Assembly: GCF_018403245.1 (NCBI RefSeq)
Contig: NZ_BOSH01000003.1
Span: forward strand, 124,001 to 188,000
DNA from: Paenibacillus sp. J2TS4
Lineage (GTDB): Bacteria; Bacillota; Bacilli; Paenibacillales; NBRC-103111
DNA: 64,000 nucleotides
Direction of reading: 5' to 3'
Shown here piece by piece: positions 53,576 to 62,218 of the stretch. The notes beneath the pieces are model-generated. The model had not been told where the DNA came from and made no database searches. It saw nothing but the letters and a program-made list of their open reading frames with translations. The number at the start of each line of letters is the position of its first letter. The stretch's first letter is position 1. A program made the position numbers and the translations under genes.

Positions 53576-54823
53576 TTACTCTCTAATCTGTCCATCTCCA
53601 TAAATGAAATACTTGGAGGATGTAAGAGCGGGAAGTCCCATCGGTCCCCGTGTATGGAGCTTCTGGGTGCTGATTCCGATCTCGGCTCCGTAGCCAAATT
53701 CAAAACCGTCGGTAAACCTCGTCGACGCGTTCACGTATACTGCCGCTGCATCTACTTCCTGAAGGAAGCGGTCGGCATTAGCTTTTGTCCCGGTTACGAT
53801 ACATTCCGAATGCATTGTCCCAAATTTGCGAATATGGTCCAGAGCCTCATCCAGCGATTTCGCTACTTTAACATTCAGAACATAATCGTTATATTCGGTA
53901 GACCAATCCGCTTCTTTAGCCGGCTGAATGACCGAGGCAAGCTCTACCGACACAGGGCAGCCGCGCAGCTCCACGCCGGCCGAGGTAAATTTGTCCGCGA
54001 GGTCTGCCAAATGCTTGCGGGCATAAGCCTCATGGACAATTAGTGTCTCCATTGCGTTGCAGACCGAGGGGCGTTGGACTTTGGCATTCATAGCTATTTT
54101 CAGCGCGTTTACGGGATCGGCCGTTTCATCGAGATAAGTATGGCACACTCCTGCCCCGGTCTCGATGACGGGAACGGTGGCATTCGTAACCACGTTCTGA
54201 ATAAGGGAATGACCGCCGCGAGGGATAACGACATCGAGCAAACCATTCAATTTAAGCATTTCATTGACAGAAGAACGGTCAGTGCTCGCCACCAGCTGGA
54301 CAGCGTCTGTCGGAATGGCTGTGCCTGCCAAAGCCTGGTGAAGCACCTCCACAATTTTGCGATTGGAGGACAGGGCGCTGGAGCCGCCCCGCAGTAGTAC
54401 GGCATTGCCGGACTTCAAGCATAGACCGGCAGCATCTACGGTTACATTAGGCCGGGCTTCGTACACAATCCCAATGAGCCCGAGCGGTACCCGCTTCTTA
54501 CGGATCAGAAGGCCATTAGGCCGTTGCAGCTCCTCCAATACATCTCCGATAGGATCAGGAAGCTCAACAATCTGCCGGAGTCCTTCGGCCATCGCTTCAA
54601 TTCTTGAAGGATTCAGCTCCAAGCGATCGAGTAGAGAAGAGCTTAAGCCCCCGGCCGCTCCTCTTGCCAAATCTTCCTTATTGGCACTGATGATAGCTTC
54701 GGTCTGGGTAACCAATGCGTCAGCCATCGCTAATAGCGCTTCGTTCTTTTGCTCCGTCGTCAGGCTGCCGAGCACCGGCGCCGTCCGCTTCGCCAATTCC
54801 GCCTGCTGTTTTACTTCGCTCAT
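53576..54823 (-). CDS. proA: Gamma-glutamyl phosphate reductase
   Basis: Second step of proline synthesis. The 415-residue aldehyde dehydrogenase-fold protein has RKRVPLGLIGIVYEARPNVT and the VCNAMETLIVH motif with the catalytic Cys. I chose the ATG at 54823 (MSEVKQQAEL) behind GGGAGG. The frame is open to 54880. It lies 38 bases after proB. Confidence 0.95.
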   Translation of the reverse strand: MSEVKQQAELAKRTAPVLGSLTTEQKNEALLAMADALVTQTEAIISANKEDLARGAAGGLSSSLLDRLELNPSRIEAMAEGLRQIVELPDPIGDVLEELQRPNGLLIRKKRVPLGLIGIVYEARPNVTVDAAGLCLKSGNAVLLRGGSSALSSNRKIVEVLHQALAGTAIPTDAVQLVASTDRSSVNEMLKLNGLLDVVIPRGGHSLIQNVVTNATVPVIETGAGVCHTYLDETADPVNALKIAMNAKVQRPSVCNAMETLIVHEAYARKHLADLADKFTSAGVELRGCPVSVELASVIQPAKEADWSTEYNDYVLNVKVAKSLDEALDHIRKFGTMHSECIVTGTKANADRFLQEVDAAAVYVNASTRFTDGFEFGYGAEIGISTQKLHTRGPMGLPALTSSKYFIYGDGQIRE

Positions 54824-54861
54824 ATCCTTAGCCTCCCATGAAATAGTGTAATCGATTAGAT

Positions 54862-55962
54862 TCAGTCGATTGCCATCCACTCATCACGATGAATGACCTC
54901 GATCCTCGGCACTTCCACCCGTGTTCTGACTTCATCGGTGGATAGGCCGGCTACGGCTTTAAGCTGCCAGGCTGCGTAGTTGACGACACCCCGGCCGATC
55001 GGATGCTGATCCAGGTTAATCACCTCGACGACATCTCCGGGATGGAAATCGCCGGAAATCGAGCGAATTCCGGCGGGCAGGAGACTCTTGCCTCCCGACA
55101 GAAGGGCTTCCTCGGCGCCACGATCCACATAGACCTTGCCTTGCGGGAAGGAATGGAATCCGACCCATTGCTTTTTGGCAGATAGAGTATGGAGACGGGT
55201 GTCGAAATAAGTTCCTTTGCCCTGATTGTTAGTCGCAGCCAACAAATCCCCGCTTTCACTGACTTTGCCAACGAATACGGGAACGCCTCCCCGCATGGCG
55301 ATGCGCGCCGCCTCGACCTTGGAGCGCATTCCGCCGGTGCCGACGGAAGAGCCGCTGCCTCCGGCAATTCGATACAGCTCGTCGCTGATTTGTTCGACCC
55401 GATCTATTCTGACCGCATCGGCATTCTTGCGGGGGTCCTCTGTATATAGCCCGTCTGTATCCGTAATGATCACCAGATTGTTCGCTTTAACCAAATTGGC
55501 GACAAGCGCGGAAAGCGTATCATTGTCTCCAAATTTAAGCTCATCTACCGCGACCGTATCATTTTCATTGATAATCGGGATAATTTTTCTGGCAAGAAGC
55601 TCTTCTATCGTCATGAGGGCGTTCAATATCCGCTGCCGGTTCGAGAAATCGGAGCGGGTGAGAAGAATTTGGGCTACGCTGATTTCGTCCTCGGCGAACG
55701 CTTCTTGGTAGCATTGCATCAGCAACGCCTGTCCTACCGCAGCAGCGGCCTGCTTCTCTTTGAGCGCTCGCGGCCGTTTTTTGTAGCCGATGGTAGTGAA
55801 TCCGGCAGCGACTGCCCCCGAGGTGACCAATAGGATTTGATGCCCGCTGCGGTGCAGGGCCGATAATTCCTCTGTGAAGAATCGGACTTTGTCGCGATTC
55901 AGCCCGCCTTCGTCGGAGGTGAGAGAGCTGCTTCCGATTTTGACGACTATGCGCGATTGCAT
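54862..55962 (-). CDS. proB: Glutamate 5-kinase
   Basis: First step of proline synthesis. The 366-residue protein has the amino-acid kinase domain (VVKIGSSSLTS near the start, IINENDTVAV in the middle and GTGGMRSKVEAA) and a C-terminal PUA domain (about 275-360). I chose the ATG at 55962 (MQSRIVVKIG). A long perfect inverted repeat upstream at 55995-56034 may regulate it. Confidence 0.95.
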   Translation of the reverse strand: MQSRIVVKIGSSSLTSDEGGLNRDKVRFFTEELSALHRSGHQILLVTSGAVAAGFTTIGYKKRPRALKEKQAAAAVGQALLMQCYQEAFAEDEISVAQILLTRSDFSNRQRILNALMTIEELLARKIIPIINENDTVAVDELKFGDNDTLSALVANLVKANNLVIITDTDGLYTEDPRKNADAVRIDRVEQISDELYRIAGGSGSSVGTGGMRSKVEAARIAMRGGVPVFVGKVSESGDLLAATNNQGKGTYFDTRLHTLSAKKQWVGFHSFPQGKVYVDRGAEEALLSGGKSLLPAGIRSISGDFHPGDVVEVINLDQHPIGRGVVNYAAWQLKAVAGLSTDEVRTRVEVPRIEVIHRDEWMAID

Positions 55963-55994
55963 TAAGATCACTTCTTTCTCTCTAATCAAAGCTC

Positions 55995-56034
55995 GTTCAA
56001 CAAGCTGATATTACGTGATTGGAGCTTGTTGAAC
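55995..56034. promoter_or_regulatory. Inverted repeat upstream of proB
   Basis: GTTCAACAAGCT (55995-56006) and AGCTTGTTGAAC (56023-56034) are perfect 12-base inverted repeats, 16 bases apart. They lie 33 bases before proB. Confidence 0.7.
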
Positions 56035-56044
56035 AACCATTATG

Positions 56045-56067
56045 AAAAAAACTCCTATCGGAGTCCT
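56045..56067 (-). terminator. Minus-strand terminator or attenuator upstream of proB
   Basis: ACTCC GATA GGAGT stem followed by seven T on the minus strand. It lies just before the inverted repeat of proB. Confidence 0.7.
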
Positions 56068-56119
56068 TCGAGGATGGGCGACCGCGTTTAAAGGTTGTTT
56101 TTACAACACCAGAAATGAA

Positions 56120-56290
56120 GATATTCACTAGAGCTTTGAATTAAAGTGAAACTTTCTGGTTGGCATGAAAAGCTTTTTGAAAATCCGGGGTCCTCGAAAA
56201 GTACCCGGAATGTGCTTCGAAGGCTTGTGTCACTTTTTGGGGAATTTTGTTGAATTCGACGACACCTCCGAAATGGCTTCATATAGAAGC
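56120..56290 (+). repeat. Diverged copy of the 260-bp element core
   Basis: GGGGTCCTCGAAAAGTACCC, GGAATGTGCTTCGAAGG and CACTTTTTGGGGAA match the core of the full copies in order. TCCTCGAAAAGT still pairs with ACTTTTTGGGGA. The left half of the element is different. Genes on both sides run on the minus strand. Confidence 0.7.
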
Positions 56291-56360
56291 TTTTCTTATC
56301 GCCAAAAAGAATTTGGATAGTTTCAGTAAGCAGAAACTTATAAATTCTATATGTGGTAAG

Positions 56361-56538
56361 GAAAAAACTTTCGCCCGTGCAGGACGAAAGTGTAGCTTTC
56401 CGTAGGAATTAGCCGCAGGCGGAACTATCGGAAACCGGGCCCAATCAACGGACCGGATTATGATCTGCCAGCGACAAGCCATCGACGGATGGATGCTGCT
56501 TCCTTATTCAATTAGGATATCATTCGACCCGTCATTTG
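56361..56538 (-). ncRNA. Candidate structured RNA after mtnE
   Basis: On the minus strand a promoter-like TTGGAG, 18 bases, TATGAT (56574-56545) is followed by a region that can fold TTTCCG/CGGAAA around GCC...GGC. It ends in a terminator ACTTTCG/CGAAAGT with a T run (56391-56361). No reading frame is evident. It could instead be the distal 3' region of mtnE. Confidence 0.4.
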
Positions 56539-56608
56539 TAAAGAATCATAGGCAGGGCGGGGGTTTGACTCCAATTTCCTATATATGGAAAATATCTTTC
56601 TGCTTCTA

Positions 56609-56712
56609 TATAAATAAGTGGTACTAAAAATGCTACCATTTCGTTCCGAAGGAAATTGGCCTCAGAATTAACTAACGCTAACCGCAATCAGCAGCTTTTC
56701 CCCAAAATTTAA
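56609..56712 (-). repeat. Partial 3' end of the 260-bp element, minus strand
   Basis: Reading on the minus strand, TTTTGGGGAAAAGCTG, TTTCCTTCGGAACGAAATG and TTTTTAGTACCACTTATTTATA match the right half and right end of the full copies. The left half is missing. The mtnE stop codon lies at its edge. Confidence 0.65.
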
Positions 56713-57896
56713 AACAGATGCAGCCGGCCTATTCGTTCTGCCGCTTCCTGGAGACGCTCCTCAGAGGTCAGCAGTCCGAGACGGACATAGCCTTCCCCGC
56801 TGCGGCCAAAGCCAATACCCGGAGCGACGACTACATTAGCCTCCTGCAGCAGCTTGTCGGCAAATTCACTTGATTGGAACCCTTGCGGCACCGGCAGCCA
56901 AGCAAAGAAGGAGCCTTGGGAAGGCTTGGCGTGCCAACCAATCTGTTGAAGCGAGGAGAACAGGGCGTTTCTGCGGCTTTCGTACACTGACGCAAGCTCG
57001 GTCACACATTGCTGCGGGCCGGTTAATGCCTCCGCTGCTGCCGCTTGAACCGCGCCGAAAAGGCTGACGTAGTAATGATCCTGGATCAGATTGATAAGGC
57101 GGATCACTTCCGCATTGCCAACGGCAAAGGCAACTCTCCAGCCAGCCATATTGTAGGTCTTGGAGAGAGTGTAGAACTCGACACCGACCTCTTTGGCCCC
57201 TGGAGTCTGGAGGAAGCTGACCGGCTTCTTACCATCGAAGCCGATGGCCCCGTATGCAAAATCACTCGCTACGACAATTCCATGCTTCTCGGCGAAACGG
57301 ACCGTATCCTCATAGAATGATGGAGGAGCGCAAACGGCGGTTGGGTTATTCGGATAATTGATAAACATCAGCTTGGCCCGTTGTAAGTCAGATGGAGCTA
57401 ACGCTGAATAGTCCGGGAGGAAATGATTCTGCTCAAGGAGCGGCATGAAAACCATCTCTGCGTCGGCGAGGGCGACTCCTGACCAATAATCGGGATAGCC
57501 CGGGTCGGGTACCAGGCATACATCTCCTGGATTAAGCAGGCATTGGCTGATTTCCACCAAACCGGTCTTGCCGCCGAAAAGAACGGCCACTTCAGTTTGC
57601 GGATCCAGTTCGACCCCGTAATCTTCTCGATAGCGGATAGCTGCCGCTTCCTTGAGAAATAAATACCCGTCAAACGGGGGATAACGGTGAAATGACGGAT
57701 TCGCCGCGGCTTCCTGCATCTTGCGGACGATATGATCCGGGGTAGGACGATCAGGATTGCCTTGTCCTAAGTTAATGACATCATGCCCATCGGCGATCCG
57801 CCGATTCGCTTTTTGCACAAGTCCGGCAAAAAATTGTTCGGGAAGGGCTCGCAGCCGGTTTGCGGCAGCGATGGGAAAACGGGATGGGGTTAACAT
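56709..57896 (-). CDS. mtnE: Methionine-salvage aminotransferase (MtnE)
   Basis: PLP aminotransferase that converts the keto acid back to methionine, the last salvage step. The 395-residue protein has INLGQGNPDRPTP near the start and YPNNPTAV, FYTLSKTYNMAGWRVAF with the PLP Lys. It closely resembles MtnE (YkrV) of Bacillus in its conserved blocks. It lies divergent from mtnU. The stop codon lies at the edge of a partial repeat copy. Confidence 0.9.
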   Translation of the reverse strand: MLTPSRFPIAAANRLRALPEQFFAGLVQKANRRIADGHDVINLGQGNPDRPTPDHIVRKMQEAAANPSFHRYPPFDGYLFLKEAAAIRYREDYGVELDPQTEVAVLFGGKTGLVEISQCLLNPGDVCLVPDPGYPDYWSGVALADAEMVFMPLLEQNHFLPDYSALAPSDLQRAKLMFINYPNNPTAVCAPPSFYEDTVRFAEKHGIVVASDFAYGAIGFDGKKPVSFLQTPGAKEVGVEFYTLSKTYNMAGWRVAFAVGNAEVIRLINLIQDHYYVSLFGAVQAAAAEALTGPQQCVTELASVYESRRNALFSSLQQIGWHAKPSQGSFFAWLPVPQGFQSSEFADKLLQEANVVVAPGIGFGRSGEGYVRLGLLTSEERLQEAAERIGRLHLF

Positions 57897-58054
57897 CTAT
57901 TTCATCACTCTCCAGTATGTATCCGTAAAACACTCCTGTCCTAACTAAGCTTTAATTTATCATGATTATTCCTATCTGTATAGTGAACCGGATTGATGAT
58001 CCCGCTGCTTTCCCTTATGATAGAGAAAAAAACGATAAGGAAGTGAGTGGAACG

Positions 58055-58846
58055 ATGTCGTTATTGCACCTTGCTCTTCTTCAGATGGATGTCGTCGCAG
58101 GAGAGCCTGATCATAACTTTACCAAGCTGGAGCAAATGCTGCAGCAGGCTATCCAGGTCGAGCGCAAGCCAGACGTGATCGTTTTTCCCGAATTGTGGAA
58201 TACGGGCTTTTCACTGACCGATATTCATGCGTTGGCCGATCCGGAAGGGGAAAGAACCCGTTCGTTTATTGCTGAATTTTGTGCCCGGCATTCCGTTAAC
58301 GTCGTAGCCGGATCGATTGCTAATCTGGTGAACGGGGAGGTAAGGAATACGCTATACGCTTTTGACCGCAGCGGTCAACTGACGGCGGAGTATGACAAAA
58401 TCCACTTGTTCCGCCTCATGGATGAAGAAAAATATTTAACCGGCGGCGACCGGCTGGGCCGCTTTGAGATCGATGGCGTCCCGACGGGAGCTGTTATCTG
58501 CTATGACATTCGTTTTCCCGAATTGTCACGGCGGCTGGCGCTGGATGGAGCCAAGCTGCTGTTCGTTCCTGCCCAATGGCCGCATCCCCGCTTGAATCAT
58601 TGGCGGACCCTCTTAACGGCCAGAGCTATTGAAAATCAGATGGTAGTCGTGTCATGCAATCGGGTAGGACAAAGCGGAGACACTTCGTTCTTCGGCCATT
58701 CGATGGTCATCGACCCTTGGGGAGAGATACTCGTGGAGGGCGGGGAGGAAGAAGCGATATTAACCGCGGCTGTTGATCTTGCGGAAGTAGATCGGGTTCG
58801 TGCTAAAATCCCGGTGTTCAAGGATCGCAGACCGAATTTGTACTGA
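58055..58846 (+). CDS. mtnU: Carbon-nitrogen hydrolase, MtnU type
   Basis: A 263-residue nitrilase-family omega-amidase-like enzyme. The catalytic triad Glu, Lys, Cys lies in VFPELWN, YDKIHLF and VICYDIRFPE. The Bacillus homologue MtnU (YkrU) is encoded beside mtnE and is thought to remove the amide of the keto-acid amide produced by glutamine-using MtnE. I chose the ATG at 58055 (MSLLHLALLQ). The earlier frame start at 57962 lacks a ribosome site. Confidence 0.88.
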   Translation: MSLLHLALLQMDVVAGEPDHNFTKLEQMLQQAIQVERKPDVIVFPELWNTGFSLTDIHALADPEGERTRSFIAEFCARHSVNVVAGSIANLVNGEVRNTLYAFDRSGQLTAEYDKIHLFRLMDEEKYLTGGDRLGRFEIDGVPTGAVICYDIRFPELSRRLALDGAKLLFVPAQWPHPRLNHWRTLLTARAIENQMVVVSCNRVGQSGDTSFFGHSMVIDPWGEILVEGGEEEAILTAAVDLAEVDRVRAKIPVFKDRRPNLY

Positions 58847-58903
58847 TATTTAATATGTGGGAATAGACCGGATCGATCGACCACTCTCGCGATCCGGTCA
58901 GAG

Positions 58904-59803
58904 CTAGCGCTTTTGGACGACCTCTTGCAATACACTAATGAATGCATCCGCGGCCTTGGATAAGTATCTTCCATGCCGGTAAGCGATCACGAGAGTTCTC
59001 GTCGGACGACCGGCCAAGGGCAGGTAGACCGGAGCATTCGCTTCCCCTTTCTCTCTGGCGACCATCTTCGGAACCAAGGCGACTCCCATTCCGGCGGCAA
59101 CCAGCGATTGAACGGTGTCGATATTGGTGCTCTCGAACACGATCTGCGGTTCAAAGTGGGCAGAATGACAAAGATCGAGCGTGATCTGGCGAAATCCTTG
59201 CCCTTTTTTCAATAGGATGAAGGGCTCCTCCTTCAGTGCAGTCATCTGAACATTAGCCGGCGCCGGGTGTATATGAGCGAGCGGATGGTTGGGAGGAACG
59301 CATAGACAGATCTCTTCCTCGATCAAAGGCAAGTAAGAAAGAGTTCGTTCGGACAAGGGGAGGGACAGCAGACTGATGTCCGTCTGGCCGTTCGCTGCCA
59401 GTCTCTCTAAATTGGAGGAGGTTTCCTCAACCAGCTGAATTTCAATTTCCGGGTATTTCTGCTGAAAGACCGGAAGGACCAGCGGTAAAATATGCGATCC
59501 GGTAATAGGCAGGCTGCCGACGATCAGCTTGCCTTTTCGCATTTGCGAAATATCCTCCATTTCTTTTTTTAGCTGGGCCACCTTATCCAGAATGATTTGC
59601 GCCTTTTCGACGAATACAGAACCCGCATAGGTCATTTCAACGGAATTCGTGTTGCGCTGAAACAAGAGAACTCCGATTTCCTTTTCCAGCTTGGATAGCT
59701 GCTGGCTTAACGAAGGCTGAGCGATATGAAGCTTTTCTGCCGCTCTGGAGAAGTTTTTCTCCGCGGCTATTTGAATCGCGTACTGCAACTGTCTTAATTC
59801 CAT
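58904..59803 (-). CDS. LysR-family transcriptional regulator
   Basis: The 299-residue protein has an N-terminal winged helix (MELRQLQYAIQIAAEKNFSR, then AAEKLHIAQPSLSQQLSKLE). A C-terminal ligand-binding domain follows. The ATG at 59803 lies behind GAGGGGG. The target is unknown. It ends 57 bases from the mtnU stop codon, and the two genes converge. It is divergent from the FAD oxidoreductase at some distance. Confidence 0.92.
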   Translation of the reverse strand: MELRQLQYAIQIAAEKNFSRAAEKLHIAQPSLSQQLSKLEKEIGVLLFQRNTNSVEMTYAGSVFVEKAQIILDKVAQLKKEMEDISQMRKGKLIVGSLPITGSHILPLVLPVFQQKYPEIEIQLVEETSSNLERLAANGQTDISLLSLPLSERTLSYLPLIEEEICLCVPPNHPLAHIHPAPANVQMTALKEEPFILLKKGQGFRQITLDLCHSAHFEPQIVFESTNIDTVQSLVAAGMGVALVPKMVAREKGEANAPVYLPLAGRPTRTLVIAYRHGRYLSKAADAFISVLQEVVQKR

Positions 59804-59868
59804 CGAAATCCCCCTCAGGAAATTCAATTTACCCAATTTCATCAAACGGCCCTATTTAGTATTTAATA

Positions 59869-59898
59869 TTATACACTGGCTCGTGCAGACAAACCAAG
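59869..59898 (-). promoter_or_regulatory. Candidate promoter of the LysR gene
   Basis: On the minus strand TTGGTT is followed after 18 bases by TATAAT (59874-59869), preceded by TG. It lies 66 bases before the LysR start. Confidence 0.55.
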
Positions 59899-59910
59899 AC
59901 GGATTTGGCT

Positions 59911-59937
59911 GGATTTCGCTAGAGTTGGCAGAAATCC
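59911..59937. other. Hairpin in the LysR/FAD oxidoreductase intergenic region
   Basis: GGATTTC (59911-59917) and GAAATCC (59931-59937) form a 7-base-pair stem with a 13-base loop. Function unknown. Confidence 0.4.
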
Positions 59938-60085
59938 GCCGATCTTGCTTTAATTCGGCTGCACTAGAATCATCCTCTCTTCCGCTACGGAACCATATAT
60001 TACTATCCTTTCCAGATGGATAGAAAACGCTGGAAGTTCTTGCTACAATAACGAGGACTATGTAATCCATGGGAGAGGTTTCATT

Positions 60086-60280
60086 TGAAGGAAGAGATTA
60101 GAGCGTATTAGCTTCGACAATAAAAGAATAGGAACAGCCTCTGGAGATGTATACGATTTGCAAGGTGGCGAAACCAAAACCGTCGAATTTATAACATTTG
60201 ATCCGGTGGAAAATTACGCTTCTTTGAAAATTCAGGTAGACAGCGCCTTTATAAAGGAAGAGGATGATTATGATTTCTAA
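60086..60280 (+). pseudogene. Remnant of an FxLYD-domain protein
   Basis: The last 57 codons (from about 60110) read SFDNKRIGTASGDVYDLQGG and on to a stop codon at 60278. This resembles the end of an FxLYD (DUF3426-like) extracytoplasmic domain. The frame is blocked upstream by TGA at 60085 or so, with no start codon. The N-terminal part is missing, so I call it a pseudogene fragment. Confidence 0.6.
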
Positions 60281-60515
60281 AATGATGTCCTCCAGCGAAA
60301 GAAAAAAGTATTCATTTTACCAAAAGAAGCGTTCGTTTTCCCTGTACTTGCCGCGTCATCATTTCTAAACTAGCGATAGAAGTACGGTGAACCCTTATCC
60401 CTGCGAATGAGGATGAACTTCCGATGGTTGCTTTCTCGATGGTCGCCTCGCAACGGGTTCGGGATTCCCCCTTCCATATATCCTGCAGGGAATACCTGCA
60501 AAAGGAGCTAGGACG
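60281..60515. other. 235-bp gap upstream of the FAD oxidoreductase
   Basis: I see no gene. Apart from the oxidoreductase ribosome site AAAAGGAG at its end there is no clear promoter or repeat. CCTGCAGGGAATACCTGC near 60482-60499 is a weak palindrome. Confidence 0.5.
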
Positions 60516-62090
60516 ATGATTAGAGAAATGAAATCCGATGTTGTCATCATCGGAGGCAGCCTGGGGGGCTGCGCGGCGGCTTTGGCGATTGCCAGATTGG
60601 GCAAGCGGGTTATTCTGACCGAGGAAACGGACTGGATCGGCGGTCAGTTGACCAGCCAGGCGGTTCCGCCGGATGAGCACCGGTGGATCGAGCAATTCGG
60701 CTGCACGCGGTCTTACCGGCAATTCCGCAACGGGGTGCGGCAATATTATCGGGACCATTACCCCCTGACCCCCGAGGCTCGGTCGAATCTGCTGCTGAAT
60801 CCCGGCAATGGAGGAGTCAGCCGTCTGTGTCACGAACCGCGCGTGGCGCTGGCCGTGCTGCAGCAAATGATGGCGCCATATGTCCACAGCGGCCGGATTA
60901 CGATATGGACCCGTCACCAAATGGAGGCCACGCAAACAGAACAAGATAACATCGTTTCGGTTACTGTAAAAAATATGGTGAGCGGCCATCGGATCGAGCT
61001 CGTTGCGCCATATGTGCTGGATGCGACGGAGTGCGGCGACCTGCTGCCGTTAGCCCGCGTCGAGTATGTGACCGGAGCCGAGTCGCAGAGTGAGACCGGG
61101 GAGCCGAGCGCGGTGGCAGGCGAGGCTCAACCGATGAATATGCAGGGCTTTACTTATTGCTTTGCAATGGATTACATCGAGGGCGGACACTATACGATAG
61201 ACAAGCCAGAGCAATACGATTTTTGGCGTGGCTATGCTCCCGCCTTTTGGCCGGGGCCGCTCTTGAATTGGACTGCTCCGGAGCCGCGGAATCTGGAGCC
61301 GAGGGAGTATACCTTATTACCCGGAACAGATAAGTATTCGCTGTTCTATTATCGCAGCTTGATTGATCGCAGCCAGTTTGCTCCAGGCACCTATCCGGGA
61401 GACATCTCGCTCGTCAACTGGCCGCAGAATGATTATTTTCTAGGCCCGATTATCGATGTGAGCGAGGAGGAGCGCAACCGCCACCTGAAGGCTGCGAAGC
61501 AGCTCAGCTTGTCGCTCCTGTATTGGCTGCAGACGGAAGCGCCGCGCCAAGGGGGCGGATACGGCCATCCTGAGCTTCGCTTGCGGCCCGACGTAGTCGG
61601 AACCGAGGACGGCCTGGCGATGTATCCGTACATTCGCGAATCCCGCAGAATCTCGGCTGAATTTACGGTGCTTGAGCAGCATATTTCCGCTGCATGCCGC
61701 AGCGACGGGCGGGCGGAAGCGTACCGCGATTCCGTCGGCATCGGCTGCTACCGGATTGACCTGCACCCAACGACTGCCGGGAATAACTTTCTGGACATTT
61801 CGTCGCTGCCCTATCAGATTCCGCTCGGCAGTTTAATCCCGGTGCGCGTTAATAATCTGCTGCCGGCTTGCAAAAACTTGGGCGTCACTCATCTTTCCAA
61901 CAGCTGCTACCGTGTTCATCCGACAGAATGGAATATCGGGGAGTCGGCCGGCAGCCTGGCGGCTTTCTGTCTGGAGAAGGGGGTCAAGCCGCGGGACGTG
62001 CTGCGCAATGAAGCCTTGCTCGATGATTTTCAAAAGCTGCTTGTTAGTGAAGGAGTGGAGCTGTCCTGGGCTGCCGTTCACGCAGTATAG
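60516..62090 (+). CDS. FAD-dependent oxidoreductase (PF12831 type)
   Basis: The 524-residue protein has a dinucleotide-binding motif VVIIGGSLGGCAAALA (residues 9-24) and the TDWIGGQLTSQ segment typical of this uncharacterised family. Such proteins are often encoded near sugar-use genes. AAAGGAG precedes the ATG at 60516. Its substrate is unknown. The downstream kinase gene may belong to a sugar regulatory system, but this is inference. Confidence 0.88.
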   Translation: MIREMKSDVVIIGGSLGGCAAALAIARLGKRVILTEETDWIGGQLTSQAVPPDEHRWIEQFGCTRSYRQFRNGVRQYYRDHYPLTPEARSNLLLNPGNGGVSRLCHEPRVALAVLQQMMAPYVHSGRITIWTRHQMEATQTEQDNIVSVTVKNMVSGHRIELVAPYVLDATECGDLLPLARVEYVTGAESQSETGEPSAVAGEAQPMNMQGFTYCFAMDYIEGGHYTIDKPEQYDFWRGYAPAFWPGPLLNWTAPEPRNLEPREYTLLPGTDKYSLFYYRSLIDRSQFAPGTYPGDISLVNWPQNDYFLGPIIDVSEEERNRHLKAAKQLSLSLLYWLQTEAPRQGGGYGHPELRLRPDVVGTEDGLAMYPYIRESRRISAEFTVLEQHISAACRSDGRAEAYRDSVGIGCYRIDLHPTTAGNNFLDISSLPYQIPLGSLIPVRVNNLLPACKNLGVTHLSNSCYRVHPTEWNIGESAGSLAAFCLEKGVKPRDVLRNEALLDDFQKLLVSEGVELSWAAVHAV

Positions 62091-62218
62091 AGGGAGCAAG
62101 TGCAGCCCGTAAGGGTAGCTGTAAATAGATCCAATGGATTCCGGTGAAACTCTCTGCCGAGATGGTCCGGTATAGAGCTTCGCTTGTCTGCAGATCGGCA
62201 AGAGCTTCACCGGATTGC

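Noticed and set aside
57897..58054. SAM riboswitch between mtnE and mtnU
   Set aside because: The gap is too short and lacks the conserved core of a SAM-I riboswitch.
60312..60989. 225-residue minus-strand frame opposite the oxidoreductase start
   Set aside because: It covers the FAD-binding motif on the other strand and shows no domain of its own.
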